The position numbers were made by a program, and so were the translations under genes. The notes under the pieces are model-generated. The model saw nothing but the letters and a program-made list of their open reading frames with translations, ran no database searches and was not told where the DNA came from. From NCBI GenBank assembly GCA_001632435.1, contig KV423973.1, forward strand, positions 1-64,000: a DNA stretch of 64,000 nt. Reading direction: 5' to 3'. The stretch comes from Calocera cornea HHB12733 (taxonomy: Eukaryota > Basidiomycota > Dacrymycetes > Dacrymycetales > Dacrymycetaceae). Position 1 is the first letter of the stretch. Every line of letters begins with the position of its first letter. Shown piece after piece: positions 24,261-37,099 of this stretch.

Positions 24261-27027
24261 ATGGATTCACGCTCACGCTCGGGGACTGCGAGCTCGGGTG
24301 GGCGGCCGGCGATGAGCAGCAGCAGCCCACGGCTCGAGCTCGGCACGGTCCCTTTGGCCTCTGCATCCCCGTCCCCAGCGGCAGGCTCCCAACGCACCCC
24401 TCGAGCGCACTACCACCGACACAGGCCGCAGCGCACCCTCACGCGCATCACCCTCCCCTTCACCACCCTCTCCATCGCCCTCGCCCTCTCCGGCGCCCCC
24501 CACACGCGCCCGCTCACCTCGCCCTCCGTCCCCCACCCACCCCTCCCAGCGATGCGCTCGCCCAAACCGCCGTCCTTCGGCCTCTTCGCCGCCTACCCAC
24601 AGGGCCACAACCCGCGCACGCGCATCCCCGCCCTCTACATCCGCGGGTACTACACGCTCCTCTCCCTCTGGCGGCGCACGCGCCTCGCCCGCACCCTCCT
24701 CATCTCAGCGGGAATCATCCTCCTCTTCTTCCGCGTCCTCACCACGCCCCCGCCCCCGCCCCGCTCGACCTACTCGCGCATCCCCGTCCTCCCCCTCCCG
24801 CTAGACGCGAACCCGAGCGCGCTCGGCGCGCGGGGCCCGCTCGAGCCCCACACGTACCTCCCCTCCGGCTTGGTCGTCGTCAACCCGCGCGGCAGGCACC
24901 CGATCTACGAGCTCGTCGAGCGCGCCCAGCGCGAGTGGGAGGAGAAGAACGCGCGCGCGAGCAAGACGCTTGAGCAGGCCGTCAGGGAGTACCAGAGGCG
25001 GTACGGCCGCTGGCCGCCGAGGGGGTTCGACAAGTGGTGCGTGCACCGCCTGAGCTTCGACGCTCTCCTGACCCTATCTCTATGTAGGTGGGCGTATGTG
25101 GAACGACATAACGTGCAGCTGCCGGATGAGTACGACCAGATCCTCGCCGACCTCGTGCCGTACTACGCCTACTCGCCGCGCGAGCTGCGCGCCCTCCAGG
25201 CTCAGTCCCCGCTCTCTGCCGCGGGCAACAACCGCACCTTTACGCTCTCCTCCTCGCGCCTGCACTCCACGCTCCACATCGCGCGCGCGCCCTCCCCCGC
25301 AGCGCGCGAGCGCGCCGAGTCCGCGCTCGATGTCCTGACGGGTGACGGGGAGAGCTGGATGCCCGACCCTGGCTACGTTGACAATGAGGAGTGGGAGGCG
25401 AGCATGGAGGGCATCGGTGTGGGGAGCATCGAGATTGACCTGATGGGCGATGCCGGTAGCTGGGACGCGGTGTTCTCCACTGGGCGGGAGCCGGGCGTCG
25501 TGGTGAGCGAGCAGTGGGCGGACGAGAGGAGGAGGGCGATCAAGAGTGATCGATGTGCGTGATTCATCGTGTCACTGTATGCCACACTGATCAAAGAACA
25601 GTTATGCGCATGACTGGCCGGTATGTGCCGAATCACCGCACGGACACGCCCTGGCCGGACGCGTGCCCGTCCAATTCGGCGATCCACCCGGGACAGGGCG
25701 AGACGTTGTCCCCCCAGTCCAAGTCCTTCATCTACTCCCCGGAGCTCGCGTCCTCCCCCTGCGCCAACCCAGCGCTGATCCCCTTCTCGCCCCTGCTGAA
25801 CCGCACGGCCCGCGCGGACATGGCGCTCAACGACCCGCACACGCCGCTGTTCAGCACGTGCAAGAGCCCCCAGGTGCACGGCGATGTGCTCGTGCCGGAC
25901 GGCAGCCACTGGGTGTACCGCCCGCCGAAGGACGTCCCGTGGGCGAAGAAGCGCGAGGCGCGCCTGGTCTGGCGCGGCCGGCCGTCGGAGGACATCCTCA
26001 GCTCCTCTGCCGCGCAGAGCCAGAGCCAGAAGCCCATGCCCCACGCGCACAGGGGCAAGCGGCCGGCGATGCTCGACCAGTCCTTGCGCCGCTCGGGGAT
26101 TGCAGCCGCGCCGCCCGCGCCGAGGAAGCACCAGGTGCTGCTGCCCTCACACGCCAGCGAGCCCGTCGGCGAGCCCGTCGAGCGGCTGGCGAGCTGGCTC
26201 GAGAAGGAGCTCGCGGACGGGCCGTTCCCCGGGTGGGACGTGCGCCCGCTTGACCTTGCGAATGGGGCTGCGGTCGAGGACCCGCCGCGGAAGAAGAAGG
26301 ACGACTGGCGCGTGCTGGCCAACGTCGTCGATGGCAAGCTCGTCTATGTGAACGAGAGCGAGCCGGCGGGGGTCACCAACCGTACCGCCGATGGCTCGGA
26401 GGGGCGGGCCAACGGCACGAGCGCGCAGAATGCCACCAAGGCGGCTGTGAAGGACAACTCGACTGCTCTGGAGCTGCCGACGGAGTGGGAGCTTCTGGAG
26501 CGGAACAACCAGTACAAATACGTGCTTGACGTGAGTCCCCCCCTCCCCCCTTGGGAGCTGCGCTGCTGCGCGTCAGAGGCAGAGGCTGACGACCGAAATG
26601 CAGATCGACGACCAGTCCTGCTCGCCCTCCTTCCGGCACCTGCTCGCCACGGGCGCGCTGGTGCTCAAGGCGACGGCGTTCGAGGAGTGGTACGCGGACC
26701 GGGTGCAGCCGTGGGTGCACTACGTGCCTGTGCAGCTGGACCTGTCGGACCTGTACGACGCGCTCTCGTTCTTCCGGGGCGACGTGGCGCACGGCGGGGA
26801 GGGCGCCCACGACGCGCTCGCGGCGGAGATTGCGGGTCGGGGGAAGGAGTGGACAGCCAGCTACTGGAGGAGGGAGGACATGACCGCGTATATGGTGCGC
26901 GCCGCTTCGCTGTTGCCGATGAACACGCCCGCTGACGGACCGCCGGCAGTATCGCCTGTTCCTGGAGTACGGCAGGCTCATGTCCGACGACAGGGACAAG
27001 ATGAACTTCTACATGACGCAGCGCTGA
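24261..27027 (+). CDS. CAP10-type glycosyltransferase (GT90 family)
   Basis: Type II membrane glycosyltransferase, presumably of the Golgi and of the family of Cryptococcus Cap10 and animal Rumi/POGLUT. Exons 24261-25036, 25088-25554, 25602-26530, 26604-26894 and 26950-27027 join to 846 residues. A signal anchor (LLISAGIILLFFRVL) lies near residue 150. Then come HPIYELVERAQREWEEKNAR, VREYQRRYGRWPPRGFDKW and, across the first splice, WAYVERHNVQLPDEYDQI. A variable Ser-rich region follows, then STCKSPQVHGDVLVP, VPWAKKREARLVWRG, a second variable insert, LLATGALVLKATAFEEWYAD, WVHYVPVQLDLSDLYDAL and YRLFLEYGRLMSDDRDKMNF. This order is diagnostic. The cytosolic N-terminus is long and low complexity, so the Met at 24315 could be the start. 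Confidence 0.9.
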
Positions 27028-27468
27028 GCCGGTCCCTGCCGACTGGCCGGCCAGAGGCGCTGCCGGACCATATATCATATCATCAGTAATCTACCTACAA
27101 CCTAGAGCATCATTTCACTTCACTTCCCCTCCCCGCGCTTATATTAGCATGTCCAATCCCATACCCAACGCTCAATCAGTATGTGCGAGCGATACAGTAC
27201 TGTTCAATTTGGCGGAAACAGGGAGAGGGGGTGTTACGTAAGCCCCCACGGGGGGGGGGGACAAACGTGCTCGCTCGTCATTCGCCCACTGCCGTGCCTG
27301 TGGGCGGTGGGGACCCTGAGTGAGGGCGTTGCGGACTCGCCTGGGACTGCGCTCCCTTTCCCGCAGAGTAGTGAGTGCAGCAGTCAACGCAGGAGGGGAC
27401 GGCAGTCCACCCACACCCACACTCGCACTCGCACTCCCCATCCTCACCCCCCGTTTCTCTTCCCTCCC
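27028..27468. other. Intergenic up to the gap
   Basis: 3' flank of the GT90 gene and left flank of the assembly gap. Ends in a CACTCGCACTCGCACTC-type repeat, which may explain the assembly break. Confidence 0.5.
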
Positions 27469-28024
27469 NNNNNNNNNNNNNNNNNNNNNNNNNNNNNNNN
27501 NNNNNNNNNNNNNNNNNNNNNNNNNNNNNNNNNNNNNNNNNNNNNNNNNNNNNNNNNNNNNNNNNNNNNNNNNNNNNNNNNNNNNNNNNNNNNNNNNNNN
27601 NNNNNNNNNNNNNNNNNNNNNNNNNNNNNNNNNNNNNNNNNNNNNNNNNNNNNNNNNNNNNNNNNNNNNNNNNNNNNNNNNNNNNNNNNNNNNNNNNNNN
27701 NNNNNNNNNNNNNNNNNNNNNNNNNNNNNNNNNNNNNNNNNNNNNNNNNNNNNNNNNNNNNNNNNNNNNNNNNNNNNNNNNNNNNNNNNNNNNNNNNNNN
27801 NNNNNNNNNNNNNNNNNNNNNNNNNNNNNNNNNNNNNNNNNNNNNNNNNNNNNNNNNNNNNNNNNNNNNNNNNNNNNNNNNNNNNNNNNNNNNNNNNNNN
27901 NNNNNNNNNNNNNNNNNNNNNNNNNNNNNNNNNNNNNNNNNNNNNNNNNNNNNNNNNNNNNNNNNNNNNNNNNNNNNNNNNNNNNNNNNNNNNNNNNNNN
28001 NNNNNNNNNNNNNNNNNNNNNNNN
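27469..28024. other. Assembly gap (556 N)
   Basis: Run of N. It removes the first coding bases and promoter of the phosphate transporter that begins in it. Confidence 1.
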
Positions 28025-30332
28025 CCCGCCTCCCCATTCCCCCACCGCCCTCACGCCCGAGCCCTCCCCGCACCTCCTCGCCGTGGACGACAAGAACCAC
28101 CAGCGGGTCATGCTGGACCAGCGCCGCCGTCGCGCCCTGCAGGACCTGGACGAGGCCGTGTTTAGCAAGTTCCATATTCGCACAGTCTGCGTCGCCGGCG
28201 CGGGCTTCTTCACTGGTGAGTCCGAGTCGGCGTGGAGTGGACTGTATGCGTCTGTATGCTGGTACTAACGTCACCCCCCACAGACGCCTACGACATCTTC
28301 GCCATCTCCGTCGGGGCCGTCATGCTTGGCCTGGTGTACAACAACGGCCAGACCTCGCTCGGCGCCGCGGCCGACCTGGGGCTGAAAGTCGCGACGCCCA
28401 TCGGGAACCTGTTCGGGCAGACGCTGTTCGGGTGGATGGCCGATGTGTACGGGAGGAAGAAGATGTACGGGATTGAGCTGGTCATCAGTGCGTGCTGCTG
28501 CTGCTGCTGCCTCTTCCGCCCGTTCCGCACGGGCGGGGATGCGCCGGGACGCTGCTGACGGGATCGGGCGCTCATAGTCATCACGGCGACCCTCGTGCAG
28601 GCCATGGCCGCCCAAGGCCCCAACACCGCCGTGACGATCACGGGCGTGCTCATCTTCTGGCGGTTCATCATGGGCATCGGCATCGGCGGCGACTACCCGC
28701 TCAGCGCCATCATCACCTCCGAGTTCGCCGCCACGCGCATCCGGGGCCGCATGATGACCGCCGTCTTCGCCGGCCAGGGCTTCGGCACCCTCTCCGCCAC
28801 CGTCGTCGCCATCATCTGCGTCGCCGCGTTCAAGGGCAGGATAGAGCGCGAGGGCCCGGCGGGCGTCGACCCGTGCTGGCGCCTCCTCATCGGCCTCGGC
28901 TCCGTCCCCGCCGTCTTCGCCCTCTACTTCCGCCTCTCCATCCCAGAGAGCCCCCGCTTCACCATGGACGTCGAGAGGAACGTGACGGCCGCCGCGCGCG
29001 AGAGCGAGCGCTTCATGCGCACCGCCGGGTACCGGGCCGACCGGGCCGAGTACGCGGGCGCGCAGCTCCTGGAGCTGCGCGCCGAGGCCCCGCGCATGAG
29101 CTGGGCCGACTTCCGCGCGTACTTTGGCCAGTGGAGGAACGGAAAGATCCTCTTCGGCACCGCCTACTCGTGGTTCGCCCTCGACATTGCGTTCTATGGA
29201 CTCGGCTTCAACTCGAGCATCATGCTCAATAAGATTGGATATGGGATACAGGATGTCGTCTGCACGTGAGCTACTCTTGCTTTTTCCCTTGTGCGCGAGG
29301 GGGGATGCGGCTGTGGAATGCGGGATGCGGCTGTGGAATGGGGATGTGCGATGTGCGATGTGGGGGACTGGGATTGGTTGGCAGTGGCTGACCGCGCAAC
29401 AGGGACGCGCCCAACGCCTGCATGTACCAAACGGTGTGGTCCATCTCCCTCGGCTCGGTGATCCTCGCCGCGGCCGGGCTGATCCCGGGGTTCATCGCCT
29501 CCTTCCTCCTGATCGACGTGGTCGGCCGGCGGCCGCTGCAGCTCGCCGGCTTCGCGCTCATGACCGCCATCCTGTGCGCGATGGGCTTCGGCTACTGGGC
29601 CCTGCAGCGCGCCAACGCGTGGTTCGTCGTCCTCTTCTGCCTCGCCAACTTCTGCGCCAACGGCGGGCCCAACACAACCACTTTCGTCATCCCCGGCGAG
29701 GTCTTCCCCACACGGTACAGGAGCACAGCGCATGGGATCTCCGCCGCGTGCGGAAAGTTCGGCGCAGTCATCGCCCAGATCATCTTCTCAAGGCTGCAGG
29801 ATCTAGGCGGCGCGCCCGGGTCCGGGAACTGGATCGGCCATATGTGCGTCCTTTCGCCTTTCTTTTGCTACTGTGTGCAGGGTGGCAGGGCAAGGGTGCT
29901 GATGCAGTGCTCTTGTGCGCAGTCTGGAAATATTCGCCTTCTTCATGCTCACCGGGTGCTTCTCGACGCTTCTCCTCCCGGAAACGAGTGAGTGCGCGCC
30001 TGAAAAGGTGCTCATAAGTCCGGCCCGCGGAGTCGCTGACGCCCTTGGCAGAGCGCAAGTCGCTCGAAGAGCTCTCGAACGAGAACCAGGAAAACTTCAT
30101 CTACGACCTCCACGACGTCCGCCTCCCCGACAGCGTCCTCCTGCACGGCCATCCCGAGCTGGGGCACGCGTTCCCCTACCCCTACCCGTACCGCACCGGC
30201 GCGCAGTACCAGTACACGCAGTACGCCCCCGAGGGCGAGTACTACGATGCTGGCCCCGCGGCGGGGCCGCTCTCGGCCCATGACGTCCAGCTCCACGACA
30301 CCGCCGTGTACTCGCGCGCGGCGCGGCCGTAA
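28025..30332 (+). CDS. PHO84: High-affinity phosphate transporter (PHO84 type, MFS), 5' end in gap
   Basis: Proton-coupled phosphate transporter of the plasma membrane. Exons visible: <28025-28215, 28284-28487, 28578-29265, 29403-29843, 29923-29987 and 30052-30332. Motifs include DAYDIFAISVGAVMLGLVY after the first splice, GWMADVYGRKKMYG (MFS loop), GIGIGGDYPLSAIITSEFA, IPESPRFTMDVERNV, GPNTTTFVIPGEVFPTRYRS and EIFAFFMLTGCFSTLLLPET. These are the hallmarks of fungal Pho84/PHS transporters. The C-terminal tail is long and Tyr/Pro/Gly-rich (HPELGHAFPYPYPYRTGAQ), unlike the short tail of the paralogue at 35144. No start Met is visible after the gap, so the first residues are missing. No internal defect was seen. 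Confidence 0.92.
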
Positions 30333-31789
30333 GTAGCCCGCGCGTCGGCCGGCGGACAATGGTACATGTGACGACGACCCCCGACCCGACTTGACTCACC
30401 CTTTCTTCCTTCCTTCCTTCCTTCCTCTCGTTCGACTGGGATTGGCTGAGTCCTGACTCGGCTCGGCTCGAAATTGTGTATGTACTATAATGGTGCCCCG
30501 CGCAGGCTGACCGCTGTGCTTCAACCCGGGGCATGCATGGAAGATCGACCCGACTGTGGAACTCCGATCCCGATACCGCGCTCGTATACCCGCACCCCCA
30601 CCGCGTGCTGACCCCTGGATTACTTCTCAGCACGAACGTGATGACGTTGAAGTTATGTCTACTTACCAACTACCTACCCATCTTGCACTTACTGTAGCTA
30701 CCCGCATCTGAGGAATATCCGGAGCGTCCTGTGTGTTATGTTAGTAATGTCGAATCTGTGCTGGGCGATCTAGTCGGCTGCTTCGTGTGCTGCGCTCGTT
30801 TTCCATCTTTAGCGCTTCATGCTCATGAAATTTTGCGGACGCGGCAAGTATTCACGTTCAGCCCACCAGGAACGAAGAAGACGTATCAACTGCCGCACCC
30901 AGCACAAATCCCGACGATGACCTTTCCAAATCTTCCCGACTTTTCTGCCGAGGGCGGCACAATGGGCTGACAGTCGCGCCGCCTCCCGGGAGCCCGAGTG
31001 CACCATGTGCTCGCAGCCTCTGACGCGGGCGCACGTGCCCCCTTCTCCCTCACTGTGCCCGCGCGTCCATGTCTGCACTCGTCGTTATCAGCCCATTATT
31101 CAGGGGTTTGTGGGAAACAGGCTGTAGCTTATTTTCTCGTCACCGTGTGAACACACGGGACTGGGACGGCGGAGGGGCGAACGTTGGCTGACGCTCCTAG
31201 GCCTGAGCGACGGCGTCCTTGGAACATTCCGTTCCGCATGAAGCCTCTCGAGGCCCGCTCCCTGTCTGTCCCAGAGCTCGAATCACGGGTTTCGCCTCTT
31301 CTCTTGGTCGCTCCGAAAAGGGAAGTGATGACGCCGCTACGGCCCAGGTTGTGCTCGCCTACGGTACCACTGCCAGCACTGCGGTCGGACAAAAAGACTG
31401 GGAACCGGGTCCGGGCAATCCAACGCAGATCTGGGTCGGGGGCGTCATCGCCCGTAAGATCGACTCCTTGCAAGTTGCAGTGTTGTTGCAGTGCACGTAT
31501 CCCGTCGACAGAGCTTTATCCAAAGACATTGGGAACTTGCCCATCTCAGCTGCCCCTTCGTTAGCTCATCCCTCGGAAATGCACAACCTGTTGGTCAGCG
31601 CTTCCCCAGTTCAATTTCCCGCATCTAGTAAGCTTGATGCCGCGCGCACCGGGCCTGCATTTTCTTCTGGTCGGGTTTGCAAGGAACAGACCGCATCATC
31701 AACTTCAAGATAACTCCCTCGCCTCGTACAGAATACGCTGTTCCGAGAGGGTTACCAGACTTCCACGCCCAGGTATAGTAGCCGCATGC
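30333..31789. other. Intergenic, no gene seen
   Basis: Between the first phosphate transporter and the decayed copy. Earlier exons of the decayed copy might be expected here, but I could not recognise them. Confidence 0.45.
30402..30426. repeat. (TTCC)n microsatellite
   Basis: Short tetranucleotide run just downstream of the phosphate transporter. Confidence 0.7.
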
Positions 31790-32437
31790 AAGTCAGTGGG
31801 TGGGGCTGGTCTGTAGTGTTTTTCTTACTGGCGAACTTCTGCACCAACATTAACCAAATATAACGACATCTGTCATGCTGAGGGAGTCACCTTCATCCCA
31901 CAAAACTCTTTGTACAGACAATGACAGAGCGGCTCTGGGACGGTTTCAGGTGTTTCCAACACGCTCTAGGAGCACTGCACACGGCCTCTCTGAGTCTCAG
32001 CAGCTTGCGGAAAGCTTGGAGCCGGCATTGCTCGGATCATTGTTTCCCAGCTGAATGCTTTGAATGGAGCCTCGGCCTGTTCACCGCACACCTGGACGGG
32101 ACACATGTGCGCTGATGTCACTTTATCTCTCTCTCTTGGATCTGAAGCGCTGACGTGCGCCGATAGCCTGGGAATATTTGCCTTCCTCATGCTCACCGGG
32201 ATACTGTCTTCCCTCCTGCTCCCAGAAATATCTCCGTCTCTCGCATGCGTCTCCAATCCATCTACTGACCACGTGCACAACCAAACGCAGAGGGAACAAC
32301 ACTGGAAGAACTGTCTAATAGGAACCAAGATAACTTCATATGCCGACTTCACGAGGTCCCGACTCCCGGATGGCATCCTGAGTGCCCAGCCTGATGTGGG
32401 GGTTCCTGATGCCCACGGTGTAGCTCCTCACGTCTGA
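31790..32437 (+). pseudogene. Decayed PHO84-type phosphate transporter, C-terminal half
   Basis: Scattered matches in different frames, in the order of the intact genes. WSVVFFLLANFCTN corresponds to WFVVLFCLANFCAN. VFPTRSRSTAHGLS corresponds to VFPTRYRSTAHGIS. KLGAGIARIIVSQLNALNGA corresponds to KFGAVIAQIIFSRLQDLGGA. GIFAFLMLTGILSSLLLPE corresponds to EIFAFFMLTGCFSTLLLPE, and RLPDGIL to RLPDSVL. Frame changes and a stop separate them, and the N-terminal half was not found. It lies between the two other transporters, in the same orientation, and its tail resembles the gene at 28025 more than that at 35144. Confidence 0.8.
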
Positions 32438-35046
32438 ATTGGCGCTATTGACCGTGAGGAGGATGTGGCGAGGACTGGGTCGCCGGTATTGTTAGTACCC
32501 GGGCTGGTGCGAGTGCGAGAGGGGGCTGGGTACTCCCCAGTGCGGTGGTGACCGCTGCAGTTGTCTTGGCATTCACGGACCTCGCCTGATTATTAGGTCC
32601 ATTGGTTTGGCTTACATTGCTCAGTGGAATCAGACTTGTGTAGGTCTGTATTGTAAACCGGATATAGCGTCTCTGATATTTAGGAATGCATCTCAAGTAA
32701 CTAGACACGATAGAGACCCCTCGTAAAGCCACGTCTCCCGTTCTCCTGACAACGCTCTGCTCCATCACCAGGCCCACTTCCTCATACTGCACCCATCACT
32801 ACTGTGGTCCAGGAATCCAGCACCATTCCCCAACCCCAGGCGGCACAAGTCACAACTTGCAAATAAGGTCGGCGAGGAATAGGATCCCCGCGGGCCCGCC
32901 TGAGTCTCTCAGCACCTCCACGACACACTTTCCACTTTCGGCTGCAGCATCCTCTGCGCCGCTCTCCTCCTTCCCTACCGGCTCGGAATTCGGATAGCTG
33001 ATGCAGCGTGACGAGACGGTGTGCTGCCCGAGGGCGCGCGCTCCGTGCGCATCTGGTGCGGACGCACGTGCCTCGGCTGGATGGGTGCGCGCTCGAGATT
33101 GTTGTCGCGCTGGGTAAGCCACACTATGTTATTGCTTCTAAGTCGAGCGGCACTGTTAGAAGTCTGTGCCTTGTTAAAGCGGCCGAAAGAGTTCCATCAC
33201 ACGGAGAGGCGGAACGGGTGGTACGAAACTGGGGCACGTGTACAGCAAACTTGTACTATCCCCCCTGGACCTCCCTTTGCCACATAGAACGTCCAGTCCG
33301 AGCTGAGGAACGCACGGCCGTCCCGGAGGGACGACACGCTAGTCTTTCAGCATCGCGGCCCACAACCCGGCCCTATGCTGCTGCGACATATTGCTGCCGT
33401 CGCCGATGACCCGCCGCTCCGTGGCCAGCACACCGATGCCCAAGCGTCTTTCTCATGCCAGGCTGCGAGTGAGAAACCCAACGCAACGCAACGCTACTGT
33501 AGTCTCGTCCAGCAGGAAAATGTGGCGCACGGCGGCAAGCTGCACAGTATCATCATGATCGGTGGGAATGACCATCCAGGCACCGCGGCGCTCCGACTCG
33601 CCTTGTGTCCGAACCCTGTCTCGCAAGTCGGATGGGCCATCACGGACTCTTACTCCAGCGGTAGGAGCAAGGGGCAGGAGGGTGGGAAGCCCTATCCAGC
33701 AAGAAGGTTCAGGAACCAGCACCTTGCGCCACTTGCTTAGTAAATCCTTTCAGGAAGCGTCAGACTCCAGTCGGGGCGCCGAGCCGAGCGACGAGTGAAC
33801 CCCCTGAGCCCGCGCAGTGCGCACTGCGCCCGACGCGGCCGAGCGGAATTTCGGAACTGAGAAGCAGAAGCGCGCTCTGCTCAGATGGTTATGTGGTACA
33901 CCCTGTCGCGCGTGGGCGTTCGGCGAGCTACATACTTCCCGCTGGGCTGCGCCTCCAGTGTCCACCAAAGGCCGATTCTTGATTCCCGCCGTGCGCCTCG
34001 CCAGGGACTCAATGGAGCTCGGAACGATGGTTTTGCCAGGCGGGGGCTGGGCTGGCTGCTGCCGAGTCTCGCGTACTGGGTGACTAGGCCCGCGTCGTCG
34101 CTCGCCTGGGTGCTGGATCTCGCATAGCGTCGAATGGGGGAATATACTCGAGTATCACCTCAGCCGCTGGGAGACTGCCTATTCCGGGGGCAGTCCTGTT
34201 CCGCGGTCTGTATCTGCGTCTGACTGTGACAGACTGACACTGCAGGTCGTTAATCTTCATCACTGCAGCGAACAGCGAACAGTGATAGGAGTTGGGAGCG
34301 TGAAAGCGTGGCTGACGGCGCGCCACATGCCCCTCGTGGAAGCAACGGTCGTGAGGCCGTCGCGTGGCCAGGCACCGCGCATGCGTATCCCTGGAAGAGT
34401 CGGGTTCCCGCGGACCCTAAACTTTCCCGCCGGCCGTGCCGGGCGGGAGGGACCCTTAGGGGCGCTACTAATTCCGGCGGGGAGCGGTGTGCAGCGGATT
34501 CCGGTCCAGGCTGCCACTTGCAACGATCCCGGCGGTTGCCATCTGCATTGTGCTCTGCATGGGCTGCACCACCGCCGACGGGGACGGCGACGGCGATCGG
34601 CGTTTGAGGATGCTGGTCGGCTGTACGGGCTTGGGGAAAGGGAGCGGCGGGTGGCTGTGGGGTGATCTATTGCGCGGTGTTCATCGGCGGTCTTCTGGCG
34701 TGTGATGGGCACTGGCGCCTCGCTCGGGGAGTGTATGACGCCTCGCGCGCTCTTCTGGTGCTCATGGCCCGCCTTCCCCCGTCTTCTCCCCTGCACATGC
34801 TCCCCCACAGGCGGGACGAACGTGCGCCCGCCCCAGGCGCCCCATTGGACCGCGCCGTGCTGGCCCTGCCTTGCTAGGCTCACCACCCTCCAAATGCATC
34901 ACACCGTCGGCGAGGGCGCACGCAGCCCGGGTACACGGCAGCCCGCGCGTGCGCGCATATCAGGGGCGAACATCCGACGGCAGCAGCACCTGGCCACCAG
35001 AAGCGCGACCGACGGACAGCGCACTCGCTCGCGCTCTGGCAAGAAA
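32438..35046. other. Long intergenic region, no confident gene
   Basis: About 2.6 kb. Short open frames occur, for example minus strand 32850-33122 ending VVEVLRDSGGPAGILFLADL. None matches a family I recognise. The promoter of the transporter at 35144 lies at its right end. Confidence 0.4.
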
Positions 35047-35054
35047 TTTAAATA
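35047..35054 (+). promoter_or_regulatory. TATA-like box of the phosphate transporter at 35144
   Basis: TTTAAATA about 90 bp before the start codon. The same octamer lies at the same distance before the OPT gene start (63154-63161, minus strand). Confidence 0.45.
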
Positions 35055-35143
35055 CTCTACCACTCGTCGCTGGCTGCGGTCGCGCTCTGCATCCCCCCAG
35101 CTCGCTCTCATCCCCCCTGCGGACCCAGGACACACAAAGTGCA

Positions 35144-37099
35144 ATGTCCGACTACCCCACGCCAGGCATCGAGAAGACGCAGGAGACGGTGACGCTCGAC
35201 GCGCGGCGGCGCGCCGCGCTCGCCGAGGTCGACCAGGCAAAGTTCTCCTGGTTCCACGTAAAGGCCGTCCTCGTCGCCGGCGTCGGCTTCTTCACAGACG
35301 CATACGACATCTTCGCAATCTCCATCGCAGCCACCATGCTCGGCCTGGTGTATGCGGGCAACACCACCCTGGGCACCAACGCCGATCTCGGCATCAAGGT
35401 CGCCACGCCTGTCGGCACGCTCGTCGGCCAGCTGCTCTTCGGCTGGCTCGCAGATCTCCTCGGCAGGAAGCGCATGTACGGTGTGGAGCTCATGATCAGT
35501 GTGTCCCGCCCTCTTCCTGCCGGAAGTCACGTGCTCACCCGCGCCGGCGCATATAGTCATCGTCGCGACCTTCGGCCAGGCCCTCTCGGCGCAGGGCGAC
35601 CACACCGCCGTGACCATTACAGGCGTGATCGTCGTCTGGCGGTTCATCATGGGCGTCGGCATCGGCGGTGACTACCCGCTGTCCGCCGTGATCACGTCCG
35701 AGTTCGCGGCCACGCGCATCCGCGGCCGTATGATGTGCGGTAAGCCCCTTGAGCCTATAACTGGTCCCCGTGCAGCAGCAGCTTATACGCCAGAATAGCC
35801 GTGTTCGCCATGCAGGGCTTTGGCAACTTCAGCGCCGCGGTGGTGGCGACGGTGGTGACGGTCGCGTACAAGCCGTACATCCTGTCCTCGGGCGTGCAGG
35901 CGGTGGACTACACCTGGCGCCTGCTCATCGGCCTCGGCTGCGTGCCAGCCGTCATTGCGCTCTACTTCCGGCTGACCATCCCCGAGACGCCGCGGTACAC
36001 GATGGACATCGAGCGCAACGTCCTGCAGGCGACGGAGGACGTCGAGCAGTTCCTCGAGAACAAGCCGTACCGCGCCGACCCGGACGCGATCGTCCAGCGC
36101 GTGCAGGCCCCCCGCGCGAGCAGACGCGATTTCGTGGCGTACTTCAGCCAGTGGAAGAACATGAAGGTGCTCATCGGCACGGCCTACTCGTGGTTCGCCC
36201 TCGATATCGGTGAGCCGAGCTATCTGCTGTGTCAGCCCACTTTGCTGACCACAGCCGGGCACTGCAGCCTTCTACGGCCTCGGCTTCAACTCGTCCATCG
36301 TGCTCACCGCCATCGGCTTCGGCACCCCCGCCGGCGCGGCCAACACGAACGAGGGCATGTACCAGACGCTGTACAACGTCTCCACGGGCAACATCATCCT
36401 GGCCGTGGGCGGGCTCATCCCGGGCTACTGGGCCACCTTCATCTTCGTTGACTCGTGGGGCCGCAAGCCGATCCAGCTCATGGGCTTTGCCGTCCTCACT
36501 TGCAGTGCGTGCACCCGTCCATTTCGGCTTTGTTGAGGCAGGAGATGCTGATGAGTGGCGTAAACAGTCTTCTGTGCTATGGGCTTCGGGTTCTGGGCGA
36601 TGAAGACGTCCCAGGCGGCCAAGAGCGCGTTCGTGTGGCTGTACTGCATGGCCAACTTCTTCCAGAACGTGCGTCCAGTCCATCCGCGTCCATGCACGAC
36701 TTCATGAGCTCGAGTAACTGACGTGCGTGCGTGCAGTTTGGCCCCAACTCGACCACCTTCATCATCCCCGGCGAGGCCTTCCCGACGCGCTACCGCTCGA
36801 CCGCGCACGGGATCAGCGCGGCGTCCGGCAAGCTGGGCGCGATCATCGCGCAAGTGGGCTTCTCGCAGCTGCAGAACATCGGCGGGCCGTCCTACTGGAT
36901 CGGCCACATCCTCGAGATCTTCGCCTTCTTCATGCTCACCGGCGTCTTCTCCACGCTCCTCCTCCCGGAGACGAAGCAGCAGACGCTCGAGCAGCTGTCG
37001 AACGAGGACCAGGTCGGATTCGTACAGGACCTCCCCCCAGTCCGCATCGAGGGCGGCGTCATCGTCCCCGTCAAGCAGTTCGAGAATTCTTCGGCGTGA
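35144..37099 (+). CDS. PHO84: High-affinity phosphate transporter (PHO84 type, MFS)
   Basis: Complete gene. Exons 35144-35498, 35557-35739, 35799-36209, 36268-36504, 36568-36668 and 36737-37099 give about 549 residues. It starts MSDYPTPGIEKTQETVTLDA. Then follow KAVLVAGVGFFTDAYDIFAI, GWLADLLGRKRMYG, GVGIGGDYPLSAVITSEFA, IPETPRYTMDIERNV, AFYGLGFNSSIVL, GLIPGYWATFIFVDSWGRKP, GPNSTTFIIPGEAFPTRYRS and EIFAFFMLTGVFSTLLLPET, with a short hydrophilic end. It has all twelve predicted helices and the conserved MFS loops. It shares several splice points with the gene at 28025, so the two arose by duplication; a third, dead copy lies between them. Confidence 0.95.

Noticed and set aside
23408..24973. 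521-codon frame overlapping the GT90 gene start
   Set aside because: Composition (Pro/Arg/His) is that of GC-rich noncoding DNA. It overlaps the GT90 N-terminus in another frame and shows no motif.
31032..31037. CACGTG boxes (also 33065, 33235) as Pho4/NUC-1 sites for the phosphate transporters
   Set aside because: They lie 1.9 kb or more from the intact gene start, and the promoter of the first transporter is in the gap. The hexamer is common in GC-rich DNA.
32850..33122. Minus-strand frame ending VVEVLRDSGGPAGILFLADL
   Set aside because: Has a protein-like look, but I cannot match it to a family or find neighbouring exons.
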